The notes beneath the pieces are model-generated. The model made no database searches. It was given only the letters and a program-made list of their open reading frames with translations, and was not told where the DNA came from. Position numbers and translations under genes: made by a program. From Nocardia carnea (lineage in GTDB: Bacteria; Actinomycetota; Actinomycetes; Mycobacteriales; Mycobacteriaceae): a stretch of DNA of 37,129 nucleotides. Position 1 is the stretch's first letter. Each line of letters begins with the position of its first letter. This document shows, in pieces, positions 1 to 8,066 of this stretch. Location of the stretch: positions 1-37,129 of the forward strand of contig NZ_JARWOV010000305.1 of assembly GCF_029868855.1 (NCBI RefSeq). Direction: 5' to 3'.

Positions 1-78
1 CGCCCACCCCCTATCCAAAAAAAAACAATCCACTCAACCCGGCGGGGGGGCGGGGGGGCGGGGGGCCCCCCCCCCCCG
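1..78. other. Low-complexity contig edge
   Basis: This stretch holds an A9 run followed by long G and C homopolymer runs that resemble no gene or regulatory element. It is unlike the rest of the window and is most simply read as a poor-quality contig end or an assembly artefact. I see nothing else in it. Confidence 0.6.
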
Positions 79-102
79 ACATCGAACTCGGCACCGGCCC
101 GG

Positions 103-1650
103 CTACAGCGGCATGAGGTGGTGTTTCCGCGGGCCGTGCCGGACGGACTTGTCGCGCAGCAAGCGCAGCGCCCGGCGAATCTCCAACCGGGTCTGCGACG
201 GTTCGATCACCGCGTCGATATATCCGCGTTCGGCCGCCGTCCAGGGCGTCGCCACCGTCGTGTTGTAGAAGTCGATCATCTGCTGCCGTAGTACCGGACG
301 CTCCTGGTCGGAGACGGCGGCGAGCTGCCGGCGCTGGGTGAGCCCCACGGCGGCCTCGGCGCCCATGACGGCGATCCGCGCGGTCGGCCAGGCGAGATTG
401 ATATCGCCGCCGAGCTGTTTACAGCCCATCACCGCGTAGCCGCCGCCGTAGGCCTTACGCACCACCACGGTCACGATCGGGACGGTGGCTTCGACCACCG
501 CGTAGAAGAACCGGCCGCCACGTTTGATCACGCCGATCTTCTCCTCCTCGACCCCGGGCAGCACACCGGGTGTATCGACGACGAAAACGAGCGGGAGCCC
601 GAAGGCATTGCACAGACGGATGAAATGCGCCGCCTTGTCCGAGCCGCGGGCGTCGATCGCACCGCTGGACACCAGCGGCTGATTGGCCACCACACCCACA
701 CTGCGGCCGTCGACGCGGGCGAAGCCGGTGATCATATTGCGCGCCGACGCATCACCCACCTCGTGGAAATCGCCGTCGTCGAAGATTCGCAGCAGGACGT
801 CGTACATGTCGTAACCGGCGCGATCGGAATCGGGGACGATCGAATCGAGTTCACGATCGGTTTCGGTGAGTCCGGGTTCGATCCCGGGATTGACCAGCGG
901 CGGCCGGTCGAAGCAGTTGGACGGCATGAAGCTCAGATAGCTGCGCACCCATGCGAATGCCGCTTCCTCGTCCGCGGCGACGTGGTGGATATTGCCGTTG
1001 TACGCCTGATTGTGGGCACTGCCGAGTTCTTCGAGTGTGATCTCTTCGCCGGTGGTCTCCCGGATGACATCCGGGCCGGTGACGAACATATAGGCGGATT
1101 CGGTCGCGACCAGCACATCGGTGTTGATCGGTGAATAGACCGCGCCGGCCGCGCATTTTCCGAGCATCAGCGAGACCTGCGGCACCACCCCGGACAGGCC
1201 CAGCTGACGCCGGCTCATGGCGGCGTACCAGGCCAGCGAGGTGACTGCGTCCTGCACCCGGGCACCCCCGGAATCGTTGATCGCCACGAACGGGCAGCCG
1301 ATCTCGGCGGCGAGATCCATTGCCGCGGCGACCTTGCGGCCGAACATCTCGCCGACGGAACCGCCGAACACCGTCTGATCATGGGCGATGACCACGACGG
1401 GGCGGTCGTCGATTGTGCCGTGCCCGGTGACGACGCCGTCGCCGTAGAGGCTTCCCGGATCGCCCGGTTGCCGGACCAGTGCGCCGATCTCGACGAAACT
1501 TCCTTTGTCGAGCAGTATTTCGATACGTGCACGGGGGCTGCGGATACCCTTGGCGGCCCGTTTGGCGACGCCCGCCGGGCCGGCCGGTTCGTACGCCACC
1601 GCCAGATTGTCCCGTAGTTGTTTCAGTTTCCCTGCGGTCGTCGCCTCCAC
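103..1650 (-). CDS. Acyl-CoA carboxylase beta subunit (carboxyltransferase, AccD/PccB family)
   Basis: This 515-residue protein is the carboxyltransferase subunit of a biotin-dependent acyl-CoA carboxylase. It would move CO2 from carboxybiotin on a partner alpha subunit to an acyl-CoA, and no alpha subunit is present here. The N-terminal half carries the family motif SGGARVQDAV (about residues 127-136) and GKCAAGAVYSP. The C-terminal half has VDTPGVLPG and RKAYGGGYAVMG. The length is normal for AccD/PccB proteins. The start is a GTG with GAAGG about 9 nt upstream. Residue 406 is Ala where, from memory, propionyl-CoA carboxylases such as Streptomyces PccB have the specificity Asp (GGAYDVMG), so the substrate may not be propionyl-CoA. 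The family call is secure and the substrate is unknown. The gene is separated from the next operon by 351 bp. Confidence 0.93.
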   Translation of the reverse strand: MEATTAGKLKQLRDNLAVAYEPAGPAGVAKRAAKGIRSPRARIEILLDKGSFVEIGALVRQPGDPGSLYGDGVVTGHGTIDDRPVVVIAHDQTVFGGSVGEMFGRKVAAAMDLAAEIGCPFVAINDSGGARVQDAVTSLAWYAAMSRRQLGLSGVVPQVSLMLGKCAAGAVYSPINTDVLVATESAYMFVTGPDVIRETTGEEITLEELGSAHNQAYNGNIHHVAADEEAAFAWVRSYLSFMPSNCFDRPPLVNPGIEPGLTETDRELDSIVPDSDRAGYDMYDVLLRIFDDGDFHEVGDASARNMITGFARVDGRSVGVVANQPLVSSGAIDARGSDKAAHFIRLCNAFGLPLVFVVDTPGVLPGVEEEKIGVIKRGGRFFYAVVEATVPIVTVVVRKAYGGGYAVMGCKQLGGDINLAWPTARIAVMGAEAAVGLTQRRQLAAVSDQERPVLRQQMIDFYNTTVATPWTAAERGYIDAVIEPSQTRLEIRRALRLLRDKSVRHGPRKHHLMPL

Positions 1651-2001
1651 TGTGTACGCCCTTCGTCGTCTCGATCGAGCTCTCGATATCGCGGTACCGG
1701 GACGACATTAGTTTCGGGACAGCCGTTTACAGCGCAGTGCCGAAGAAGAGCGTCCGGCATGTCGTGTACTGCATTACTGCACTGGTGGGCTCCGCAGCCG
1801 GAATTCGGTCCACGTCGACCACACGGATGAGTCCAGTACTGCCCGATACGACTTCCGGGAAGAAATGGCACACAGCCGCAGGGAGCCGCGCACGCGAGCC
1901 ATACGCTTGCGGACCACAGTCGCCCTGATCTGTATCCACGCACCGTGGGCAGAGACCGGCGAGTCGGCGTCATCGCGGCTCGCGGCTCCCGGTGCCGCGA
2001 A
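1651..2001. other. Intergenic region upstream of the carboxylase gene
   Basis: I find no convincing gene in these 351 bases. They must hold the promoter of the minus-strand carboxylase gene and the end of the ABC operon transcript. The only notable element is a tandem copy of TACTGCA at 1767-1773 and 1775-1781, about 120 bp upstream of the carboxylase start. It could be a regulator site. Confidence 0.5.
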
Positions 2002-3504
2002 TCACGACGCCGCCGGCGGAACACGGCCGTAGGCACTGTCGGCTTGCACCAGGCGGGCGAGTATTTCCGGCCCGGAGCCGCCGGTCAGCGCGGCCGGTGG
2101 GCCGATATCGGTGATCCGGCCACCGTCCAGTACCGCGATCCGGTCCGCGCGGTCGAACTGGCTGCGCAGATCGTGACCGATCCACAGAACCGCCGCATCG
2201 GTCGCCCGACGGTAATCGTCGAGGTGGTCCAGGATCAGGCCGGCCGTGGGTTTGTCCAGCGCGGTGGTCACTTCGTCGCACAGCAGGATCCGAGGCCGGG
2301 CCAGCAGGGCCCGGGCGAGGGCGGCCCGCTGGAGCTGTCCACCGGACAGCCCGGCGGGCAGGCGGGCCGCCTGCGCCTCGTCGATTCCGAGGTCGGCCAG
2401 CAGCGTGGTCGCGGCGGACCGTGCCTGCGTCCGGCTCATACCGCGCAGCCGGATTCCGGTGGCCGACACCTGATCCAGTACATCGCGGTGTGGGTCGAAC
2501 GAGGCCGCGGATTCCTGCCAGACGTACTGGATGTGGGCGATCTGATACCGGGTCCGGCGGCGCAGTACCGGGAGTGATTCGCCGTCGGCCCGGATATCCC
2601 CGGCCACCGGCCGGGCCAGTCCCGCGATACACCGGGCCAGCGTCGATTTGCCCGCACCGGAGACGCCGATGAGGCCGAGCATTTCGCCGGGATACAGATC
2701 CAGGTCGATATCCCGCAGGATCGGGGTGCGCCGTGGGCCGGCTGCCAGGCCGCGGACCCGGAGGGCCGGTGCACTGCGCGTTTCCCGCCGCGGACCGGCC
2801 AGACCGGCGGGCGCGGGTCCGGGATCGGGTTCGGGTTCGACGAGCCGGCCGCCGCTGACGAACAGTGTGCGGTCGCTCAGTTGCTCGACCACATGCGGGT
2901 CGTGGGTGACAAGCAGTACGGACTTGCCCGCATACCGCAGGTCCCGTAGCGCGGTGAGCAGCGCGGACCTGGCCAATGAGTCCAGGCCTACGGTGGGCTC
3001 GTCGACCACCAATACGTGCGGCTCGCACACCAGCACCTGTGCGAGGGCCAGCCGGGCCCGTTCACCGCCGGAGAATTCGAACGGGTACTTCCCCAGGACC
3101 CCGTCGCGGTCGCCGGTACCGATCGCGACGGTCGCCAGCATCCGCGTGACCCGATCCCGGCGTGTCGCCGCGCGCAGCCGGCCGCCCCCGGCGCGCCGGT
3201 GTTGCAGTGTCACCAGTTCGCCGAGCGCCGCCCCGATCCGCCGCGCCGGATTCAGCGTGCCCGCCGCGTATTGCGGCAGGTAGCCGATCCGCAGGGCCGG
3301 TGCGCGGCGGATGGCACCCGACACGTCGATGCCAGGGCGGTCCACGCCGGCAACGGCCGCGGCCAGGGTGGTTTTACCGGCACCGGACGGGCCGAACAGG
3401 GTGAGAATCTGTCCCGGCCCGAGATCGAAATCGATGGCACGCAAGACCGTGCTCGGACCCGCGCGAGCGCTGAGGTTACGCACCGAGATCAAGGCGTCAG
3501 CCAT
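2002..3504 (-). CDS. Fused two-domain ABC transporter ATPase (DppD-DppF / NikD-NikE type)
   Basis: This 500-residue cytoplasmic protein contains both nucleotide-binding domains of a peptide/nickel-type ABC importer in one chain. Domain 1 has Walker A GPSGAGKTT (about 38-46), signature FSGGERARLALAQ and Walker B VLVVDEPTVGLD. Domain 2 has Walker A GVSGAGKST (about 278-286), signature LSGGQLQRAALARALL and Walker B ILLCDEVTTALD, with Val instead of the usual Pro after the catalytic Glu. Most Dpp/Nik systems use two separate ATPases, so this is a fusion. The ATG start overlaps the end of the upstream permease gene by 8 bp, which implies translational coupling. It is the last gene of the operon that begins with the solute-binding protein at 7587. 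Confidence 0.93.
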   Translation of the reverse strand: MADALISVRNLSARAGPSTVLRAIDFDLGPGQILTLFGPSGAGKTTLAAAVAGVDRPGIDVSGAIRRAPALRIGYLPQYAAGTLNPARRIGAALGELVTLQHRRAGGGRLRAATRRDRVTRMLATVAIGTGDRDGVLGKYPFEFSGGERARLALAQVLVCEPHVLVVDEPTVGLDSLARSALLTALRDLRYAGKSVLLVTHDPHVVEQLSDRTLFVSGGRLVEPEPDPGPAPAGLAGPRRETRSAPALRVRGLAAGPRRTPILRDIDLDLYPGEMLGLIGVSGAGKSTLARCIAGLARPVAGDIRADGESLPVLRRRTRYQIAHIQYVWQESAASFDPHRDVLDQVSATGIRLRGMSRTQARSAATTLLADLGIDEAQAARLPAGLSGGQLQRAALARALLARPRILLCDEVTTALDKPTAGLILDHLDDYRRATDAAVLWIGHDLRSQFDRADRIAVLDGGRITDIGPPAALTGGSGPEILARLVQADSAYGRVPPAAS

Positions 3505-4321
3505 CGCGGCCCACCCGGCGGGTGGCGTCCACGGCGCGGGTGCGCGGATCCGACAGCAGATCGTCGACCAGCAGATTCGTCCCCACCGCCAGCAGCACGA
3601 TGAGCGCTCCCGGTAGCGCCACCGACCACGGCGCGATCATCAACGCATCCTTGTTGGCCGCCACCGAGACCGCCCAGTCGGTGGACGTGGTGTCGAAACC
3701 GAGGCCGAGGAAGTTCGCGGACGCGAGGAAATAGACGGCCGCGGTGAAGCGGACGCCCATATCGGCGGCGATGGGCCGGGCCATAGCGCGCACCGCGTAC
3801 CGGCCGTACCGGTAGCCACGACCCTCGCCTTGCATACGCAGCGCGTCCATCACCGGCCCGTGCACGATCCGGACTGCCGCCATCCGGACGAACCGCGCGA
3901 TGGGCGCCACCAGGGCGAGCCCGATGGCGCAGGCGATCGCCACGGCCGACCCCTGGGTGCGCAGGGCGGCCACCATGATGAGCAGTAGCGCGGGGATGCA
4001 GAGCAGCACGTCCACCGGCCGCATGAGCAGATCGTCCAGCCACCGGCGAGGCGCGGCGGCCGCGGAAACCCCGATGACGAACCCGGCGAGGTAGGACCCC
4101 AGCACGGTGAGCAGCCCGACCGTCACGAATGTCTGCCCGCCGGTGAGCGCGGCCGCCAGCACATCCCGGCCCAGCCGGTCGGTCCCGAACGGCGACCACG
4201 GAGACGGCCCGAACGGCGCCATCCGCTCGGCCGGCTCGCCGTGTGCGAGTAAGGGGCCGGCCAGTGCGAACAGCAGCGGTATCGCGATGCAGGCCACGTA
4301 CATCCACCGCCGCGCCGTCAT
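3497..4321 (-). CDS. ABC transporter permease (DppC/NikC-like)
   Basis: This is a 274-residue inner-membrane permease of the binding-protein-dependent peptide/nickel family. The N-terminus has a hydrophobic anchor (IALLFALAGPLLA region). It is followed by the DppC hallmark PFGTDRLGRDVLAAALTGGQTF and several further membrane segments. The ATG start overlaps the stop of the upstream permease gene by 4 bp (ATGA), and its 3' end overlaps the ATPase start. It would form the transmembrane pore together with the DppB-like permease. The family call rests on the GTDRLGRDV segment, the length and the gene order. Substrate cannot be read from this subunit. Confidence 0.92.
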   Translation of the reverse strand: MTARRWMYVACIAIPLLFALAGPLLAHGEPAERMAPFGPSPWSPFGTDRLGRDVLAAALTGGQTFVTVGLLTVLGSYLAGFVIGVSAAAAPRRWLDDLLMRPVDVLLCIPALLLIMVAALRTQGSAVAIACAIGLALVAPIARFVRMAAVRIVHGPVMDALRMQGEGRGYRYGRYAVRAMARPIAADMGVRFTAAVYFLASANFLGLGFDTTSTDWAVSVAANKDALMIAPWSVALPGALIVLLAVGTNLLVDDLLSDPRTRAVDATRRVGRDG

Positions 4322-5292
4322 ATCCGCACCTGCGCCGCGGCTTCCGGATTCAACCGGTACCCGGCCATATCTATCGCCGTGTTCACGACGACGGCGATCA
4401 GGCCGGTGATCGCGACGATCGCGAGGATCACCGGATCGTCCCGGTTTCCGATGGCAGCGATGAGCGTGGTGGCGATACCCGGTACCGCGAACACCGCTTC
4501 CACGATCAATACTCCGGACAGCAGACCGTCACCGGTGCGGCCGAGTTCCTGCATCGCCGGCGCGAGCGCATTGGGCGCCACATGCCGTACCAGCAGCGAT
4601 GACCGGGGCACTCCGAGCCGCCGGGCCTGCGCGATATAAGGCTGGTCCACCACGTCGACCACGCCGGCGCGGACCAACCGGACCAGCGGCGCGGCTACGC
4701 GCGCCACCGTGACGATCAGCGGAAGCACCAGATATTCGGGCCGTTCCAGCAGAGTCGGCAGATCGGCGCCGAGGAAGGTCGCCGGCAAGAGGTCGAGCCG
4801 TACGGACAGCACTGATACCAACAGGACGGCGAGGACGAAATCGGGGATCGAATCCAATCCGATGCTGATCGAGGTGATCAGGCGATCGGTCGCCGACCCG
4901 GGCCGCAGTCCCGCCGCGAAACCCGCGAGCACAGCCGCGGGGACGAGCACGAGCAAGGCCGTCACCGCCAGCAGCCCGGTGACCAGGAACGGGCCGGCGA
5001 TCACCGATCCGACACTCGCACCGTTGGCATAGGAGGTACCGAGGTCGCCGCGCACCGCATCGCCGAGCCATTCGGAAAATCTGGTCGCCGGCGAAACATC
5101 GAGGCCGAGCAGATGCCGGGCGTGCTCTTGCTGCGCGGCGCTCAGGACGGTGTTGTTCTGCACATCGGCGGCATCGCCGGGCAGTAGCAGCGACAGCCCG
5201 AAAACCAGTACGAGCAGCACACCCAGCTGCCCGAACCCGATCCCGGCGCGGCGGACGAGCAAGCGCGCGGCCGGCCGGGTATCCGATATCAC
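4318..5292 (-). CDS. ABC transporter permease (DppB/NikB-like)
   Basis: This is the second membrane pore subunit of the importer, about 324 residues. An N-terminal membrane segment (about residues 20-38) is followed by a long external loop, with LLGLDVSPATRFSEWLGDAVRGDLGTSY as typical DppB features, then five or so further hydrophobic segments. A longer frame is open to 5421, but the extra residues are low-complexity and would overlap the methyltransferase gene. The GTG at 5292 lies 7 nt beyond the methyltransferase stop, has a GGTGAT element about 8 nt upstream, and gives the usual family length. I therefore chose it. The 3' end overlaps the next permease by 4 bp. Confidence 0.9.
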   Translation of the reverse strand: MISDTRPAARLLVRRAGIGFGQLGVLLVLVFGLSLLLPGDAADVQNNTVLSAAQQEHARHLLGLDVSPATRFSEWLGDAVRGDLGTSYANGASVGSVIAGPFLVTGLLAVTALLVLVPAAVLAGFAAGLRPGSATDRLITSISIGLDSIPDFVLAVLLVSVLSVRLDLLPATFLGADLPTLLERPEYLVLPLIVTVARVAAPLVRLVRAGVVDVVDQPYIAQARRLGVPRSSLLVRHVAPNALAPAMQELGRTGDGLLSGVLIVEAVFAVPGIATTLIAAIGNRDDPVILAIVAITGLIAVVVNTAIDMAGYRLNPEAAAQVRI

Positions 5293-5299
5293 CGGCCGA

Positions 5300-6064
5300 T
5301 CACCGGATCGCGACCACGACGCGGTCGTCCCCGTACTGCCAGACGGTTCCGGCCTCGGTGAATCCGGCCTCGACCGCGAACGCGAGATAATCGTGGACGG
5401 TGGGCCGGTCGTGCACCGCATGCTCGAATCCGCCGTCCCGCAACCGGACCAGTTCGGTGAGCTCGGGAGCGGTCTCCACCGCCGACCACCAGTCCGCCCA
5501 GTCCTCGGCGCCCGCCGTACCGCAACGTTCGGCGCGGCGGGCGGTCAACGCCCGGCCCAGGGTGTCCAGGCGCGGGCCGGCCGACCCTTCGTACAGATGG
5601 TCGCCGTCGACGAACACCCCGCCGGGCGGGAGGGCGGCGGCGCAGGTGCGGATCAGTGCCCGGAGGGGTTCGCGGTTCATCCAGTGCAGTGCAGTGGTGC
5701 TCACGAACGCGTCCGGAGCGCGGTCCAGGTCGAGGGCTGCGGGCCAGCCGGGGTCGCGCAGATCGGCGAATACCGTGCGCAGGCGGTGCGAGCCGTGGGC
5801 GGCTTCGGCGAGGGCGAGCAGGAGCGGGTCGGCATCGACGCCGACCACGCGCGCACCGGGCAGCCGGGCCAGGAGCCGCTGGGCCAGCGTCCCCGGGCCC
5901 ACCCCGAGATCGACGATCAGCGGGTCGGGCCGGTCGAGCAGATCGGTGAGCACATCGCCGATCACCTCGAACCGCAGCTCGCGATCGGGCATATACCGTT
6001 CCTGCTGGCGGTTCCAGCGTTCGAGCCAGTAGCGTGCTCGTGCCGGATCCAGATTCGGCGTCAT
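5300..6064 (-). CDS. Class I SAM-dependent methyltransferase embedded in the importer operon
   Basis: This 254-residue soluble protein has the Rossmann-type SAM-binding motif VDLGVGPGTLAQ (about residues 51-62), an acidic motif II (VVGVDADP) and a motif resembling post I/III (FVSTTALHWM, LPPGGVFVDGDHL). It resembles the Methyltransf_25 or trans-aconitate-methyltransferase group, and its substrate is unknown. It sits between the solute-binding protein and the permeases. Its ATG overlaps the solute-binding protein stop by 4 bp (ATGA at 6061-6064), and its stop is 7 nt from the next start, so it is a true operon member. A methyltransferase is not a normal part of a Dpp/Nik operon. It may modify the transported ligand after import. 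An upstream ATG at 6094 would overlap the previous gene more and is less likely. Confidence 0.88.
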   Translation of the reverse strand: MTPNLDPARARYWLERWNRQQERYMPDRELRFEVIGDVLTDLLDRPDPLIVDLGVGPGTLAQRLLARLPGARVVGVDADPLLLALAEAAHGSHRLRTVFADLRDPGWPAALDLDRAPDAFVSTTALHWMNREPLRALIRTCAAALPPGGVFVDGDHLYEGSAGPRLDTLGRALTARRAERCGTAGAEDWADWWSAVETAPELTELVRLRDGGFEHAVHDRPTVHDYLAFAVEAGFTEAGTVWQYGDDRVVVAIR

Positions 6065-7587
6065 CGGGCACGCACCTGGTCGAAGCGGGCCCATTCATGC
6101 GAGTTCGGAACGGCCGCCGGCAGGTCCGCGAACCGGTCACCGCCCGCACTGTTCCAGTTGGTGGTGCCGAAGAAGACGAACCCACCCCGGTCGTGCAGTA
6201 TCTCGTGCATGGTCCGGTAGAGCGCCGCACGACCCTCCGGGCTCCGGGTGGCCTGAGCTCTGGCATAGAGCCGGTCGAACTCCGGGTCCGACCATTTGGT
6301 GCGATTCTGCGGCGAGTGGCTCAGCAGCCGGGACGCGAAATGGTTGGGTATCGGTAACGGCCCCGACTGCCCCATCGTGAGGTGCCCGGTCTCCAGCGCA
6401 TCGGTGTAGTAGGTGTCCTTGGACCCCAGCACGACGTTCACCCGAACCCCGCAGGCTGCGGCGTGATCGGCGAAAAGCCTTGCCGTCTCGAGGAAACCGT
6501 AGGCCACCGGCGCGGTGAACAGGTCGAACGAGAGGTCGCGAACGCCGGCGCGGCGCAGTAACCGGCCGGCCTCGTCGGGGTCGTATTCGTGCTGCGGGAG
6601 GTCGGCGTAGTACTGGTACCCCTTGCCGAACACGTCGTTGCCGATCTCGCCGTGCCCTTCCAGCGCCACCTTCAGCAGTTCGGCCCGGTCGACCATCCGC
6701 ATCATCGCCCGGCGCACGTCCGGGTTGTCGAAGGGTGGACGGTCGGTTTTCATGGCGAAGAAGTAGATACCGCTGTTCGGTGTGGATACGAGCGTGGTGC
6801 CGGGCCGGCCTTCGAGGGTCCGGGCCGCCGAGGGGGTGAGGTTGTCGGCGTAATCGATCTCCCCGCTCTGTACCGCGTTCACCCGGGCATCGGCCTCGGC
6901 GCTGACGATCCGCAGCTCACCGATTCCGGGGGCACCGGCCCAGTAGCGCTCGTTGCGGGTGGCGGTGAACCGGCGGCCGGCGGCGAAGGACGCGAATACG
7001 AAGGGCCCGGTGCCCACCGGCCGACGGAAATCGGTGGCACCGTCCTGCACGATCTTGGTCCCGTAGACCGAGAGAGCGATCAGGAATTCGAAAGACGGCT
7101 CGTTCAGCGCGATTTCCACGGTCCGGTCGTCGATCGCCCGGCAACCGGACAGATCGACCCCATCCAGTGCGGACGCCGCGATGAACGGGCGCTGCGGTGC
7201 GGGGCCGAGCACCCGGGACAAGGTGTAGAGCACATCGTGCGCGGTGAATTTCTTCCCGTCGTGCCATTGCGTATCGCGCAGCGCGATCCGCCAGCGGGTG
7301 CCGTCGGCGTTGGGCTCCCCCGACTCCGCCAGGCGCGGGATCGGCGTCATCGCCGAATCCACCTCGAACAACCCGTCGTACACCGCTTTCATCCGGGCTT
7401 CGTCGATGAACAGGGTGTTCACCCCCGGGTCGATCCCTTCCCCCGCGCCGGATCCTTGAAAGGCCGCGGTGAACGTATCGGAGGCGGACCCGGATCCGCT
7501 CCCGCACCCGGCCGCCAGCGCACCCGCGGCCACCGCGCTGCCCAGCAGGAACGACCGGCGATTCAACTCCGGTGGACCACCGCGCAT
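6061..7587 (-). CDS. Extracellular solute-binding lipoprotein, family 5 (peptide/nickel type)
   Basis: This 508-residue protein is the capture component of the ABC importer. The N-terminus carries a twin-arginine motif RRSFL at residues 10-14, a hydrophobic stretch and the lipobox LAAGC with Cys28. It is therefore predicted to be exported, probably by Tat, and anchored to the membrane by a lipid. The body matches SBP_bac_5 proteins (WRIALRDTQWHDGKKFTAHDVLYTL region, then RPVGTGPFVF). I chose the ATG at 7587 over the in-frame ATG at 7605 because GGGAG lies 7-8 nt before it. A cobalamin riboswitch lies in the leader, so expression should fall when B12 is plentiful. The family binds peptides, nickel, opine-metal complexes or haem. 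The riboswitch favours a cobalt- or corrinoid-related ligand, but this is inference. Confidence 0.92.
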   Translation of the reverse strand: MRGGPPELNRRSFLLGSAVAAGALAAGCGSGSGSASDTFTAAFQGSGAGEGIDPGVNTLFIDEARMKAVYDGLFEVDSAMTPIPRLAESGEPNADGTRWRIALRDTQWHDGKKFTAHDVLYTLSRVLGPAPQRPFIAASALDGVDLSGCRAIDDRTVEIALNEPSFEFLIALSVYGTKIVQDGATDFRRPVGTGPFVFASFAAGRRFTATRNERYWAGAPGIGELRIVSAEADARVNAVQSGEIDYADNLTPSAARTLEGRPGTTLVSTPNSGIYFFAMKTDRPPFDNPDVRRAMMRMVDRAELLKVALEGHGEIGNDVFGKGYQYYADLPQHEYDPDEAGRLLRRAGVRDLSFDLFTAPVAYGFLETARLFADHAAACGVRVNVVLGSKDTYYTDALETGHLTMGQSGPLPIPNHFASRLLSHSPQNRTKWSDPEFDRLYARAQATRSPEGRAALYRTMHEILHDRGGFVFFGTTNWNSAGGDRFADLPAAVPNSHEWARFDQVRAR

Positions 7588-7704
7588 ATCCGACTCCCGT
7601 CGCATCAGGGCACTTCACGCGACACAGATATGCGAAACCGGCCGCGCACAGGCGGCTGGTTCGGCGCATCGATCAATACCCACGTGATCATGACCGTTCA
7701 GTAC

Positions 7705-7845
7705 TTCATCCGCAGGTATCTGGCTTCGGTTCCGGTAGGAACCTCACAGTTGCGGGACAGCCCCGGACTCGCACCGGTCTTCCCTGCGGACCGCGCCGAC
7801 ATTACCGAAGTGCAAGCCGCGGAACCATACCGCCGCCGCGGCCGA
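7705..7845 (-). promoter_or_regulatory. Cobalamin (B12) riboswitch
   Basis: Read on the minus strand, the leader shows the conserved core of the cobalamin riboswitch. In order there is a 5' GTATGGTTCC element (about 7821-7830), GGGAAGACCGGTGCGAGTCC (about 7766-7785), GGCTGTCCCGCAACTGTGAG, a GGTTCC/GGAACC hairpin, and a B12-box-like GCCAGATACCTGC (about 7712-7724). The order and spacing match the family. It ends about 120 nt before the start of the solute-binding protein and points toward it. It probably lowers expression of the whole 7587-2002 operon when adenosylcobalamin is abundant. The expression platform, whether terminator or SD sequestration, is not obvious. The boundaries are approximate. 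Confidence 0.93.
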
Positions 7846-8066
7846 CACCTCCGGATCAGCGCGCGCGACCCCGGGCGGTACAGCGGCCGGGCGCTTCGGG
7901 CACCACATATTCTGTGATCCACGACATGTGATCCAGGCCGCGACCGGCCAACGTTTGCCCACCGACGCCACGGGTAGTCAACCAAGGGAATGCTCTCGTC
8001 GTGGTCCAGCCCTCGGGATGGTGCGGGGAGGGGGCGGAATGGGCAACAGGTGGCTAGGAGAGTCGG
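7846..8066. other. Divergent promoter region between riboswitch and glycosyltransferase gene
   Basis: These 221 bases should hold the promoter of the riboswitch-led operon (minus) and that of the glycosyltransferase gene (plus). I could not assign -35/-10 boxes with confidence. A perfect 9-bp direct repeat is the only clear element and is listed separately. AGGAGA at 8056-8061 is the ribosome binding site for the GTG at 8067. Confidence 0.5.
7913..7935. repeat. Direct repeat TGTGATCCA x2
   Basis: TGTGATCCA occurs at 7913-7921 and again at 7927-7935, a period of 14 bp, in the divergent promoter region. It could be a binding site for a regulator of either flanking transcript. The direct sequence match is certain; the function is guesswork. 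Confidence 0.45.

Noticed and set aside
1970..3028. Minus-strand frame within the ATPase gene
   Set aside because: It is an Arg/Pro-rich shadow in another frame of a gene with clear Walker and signature motifs.
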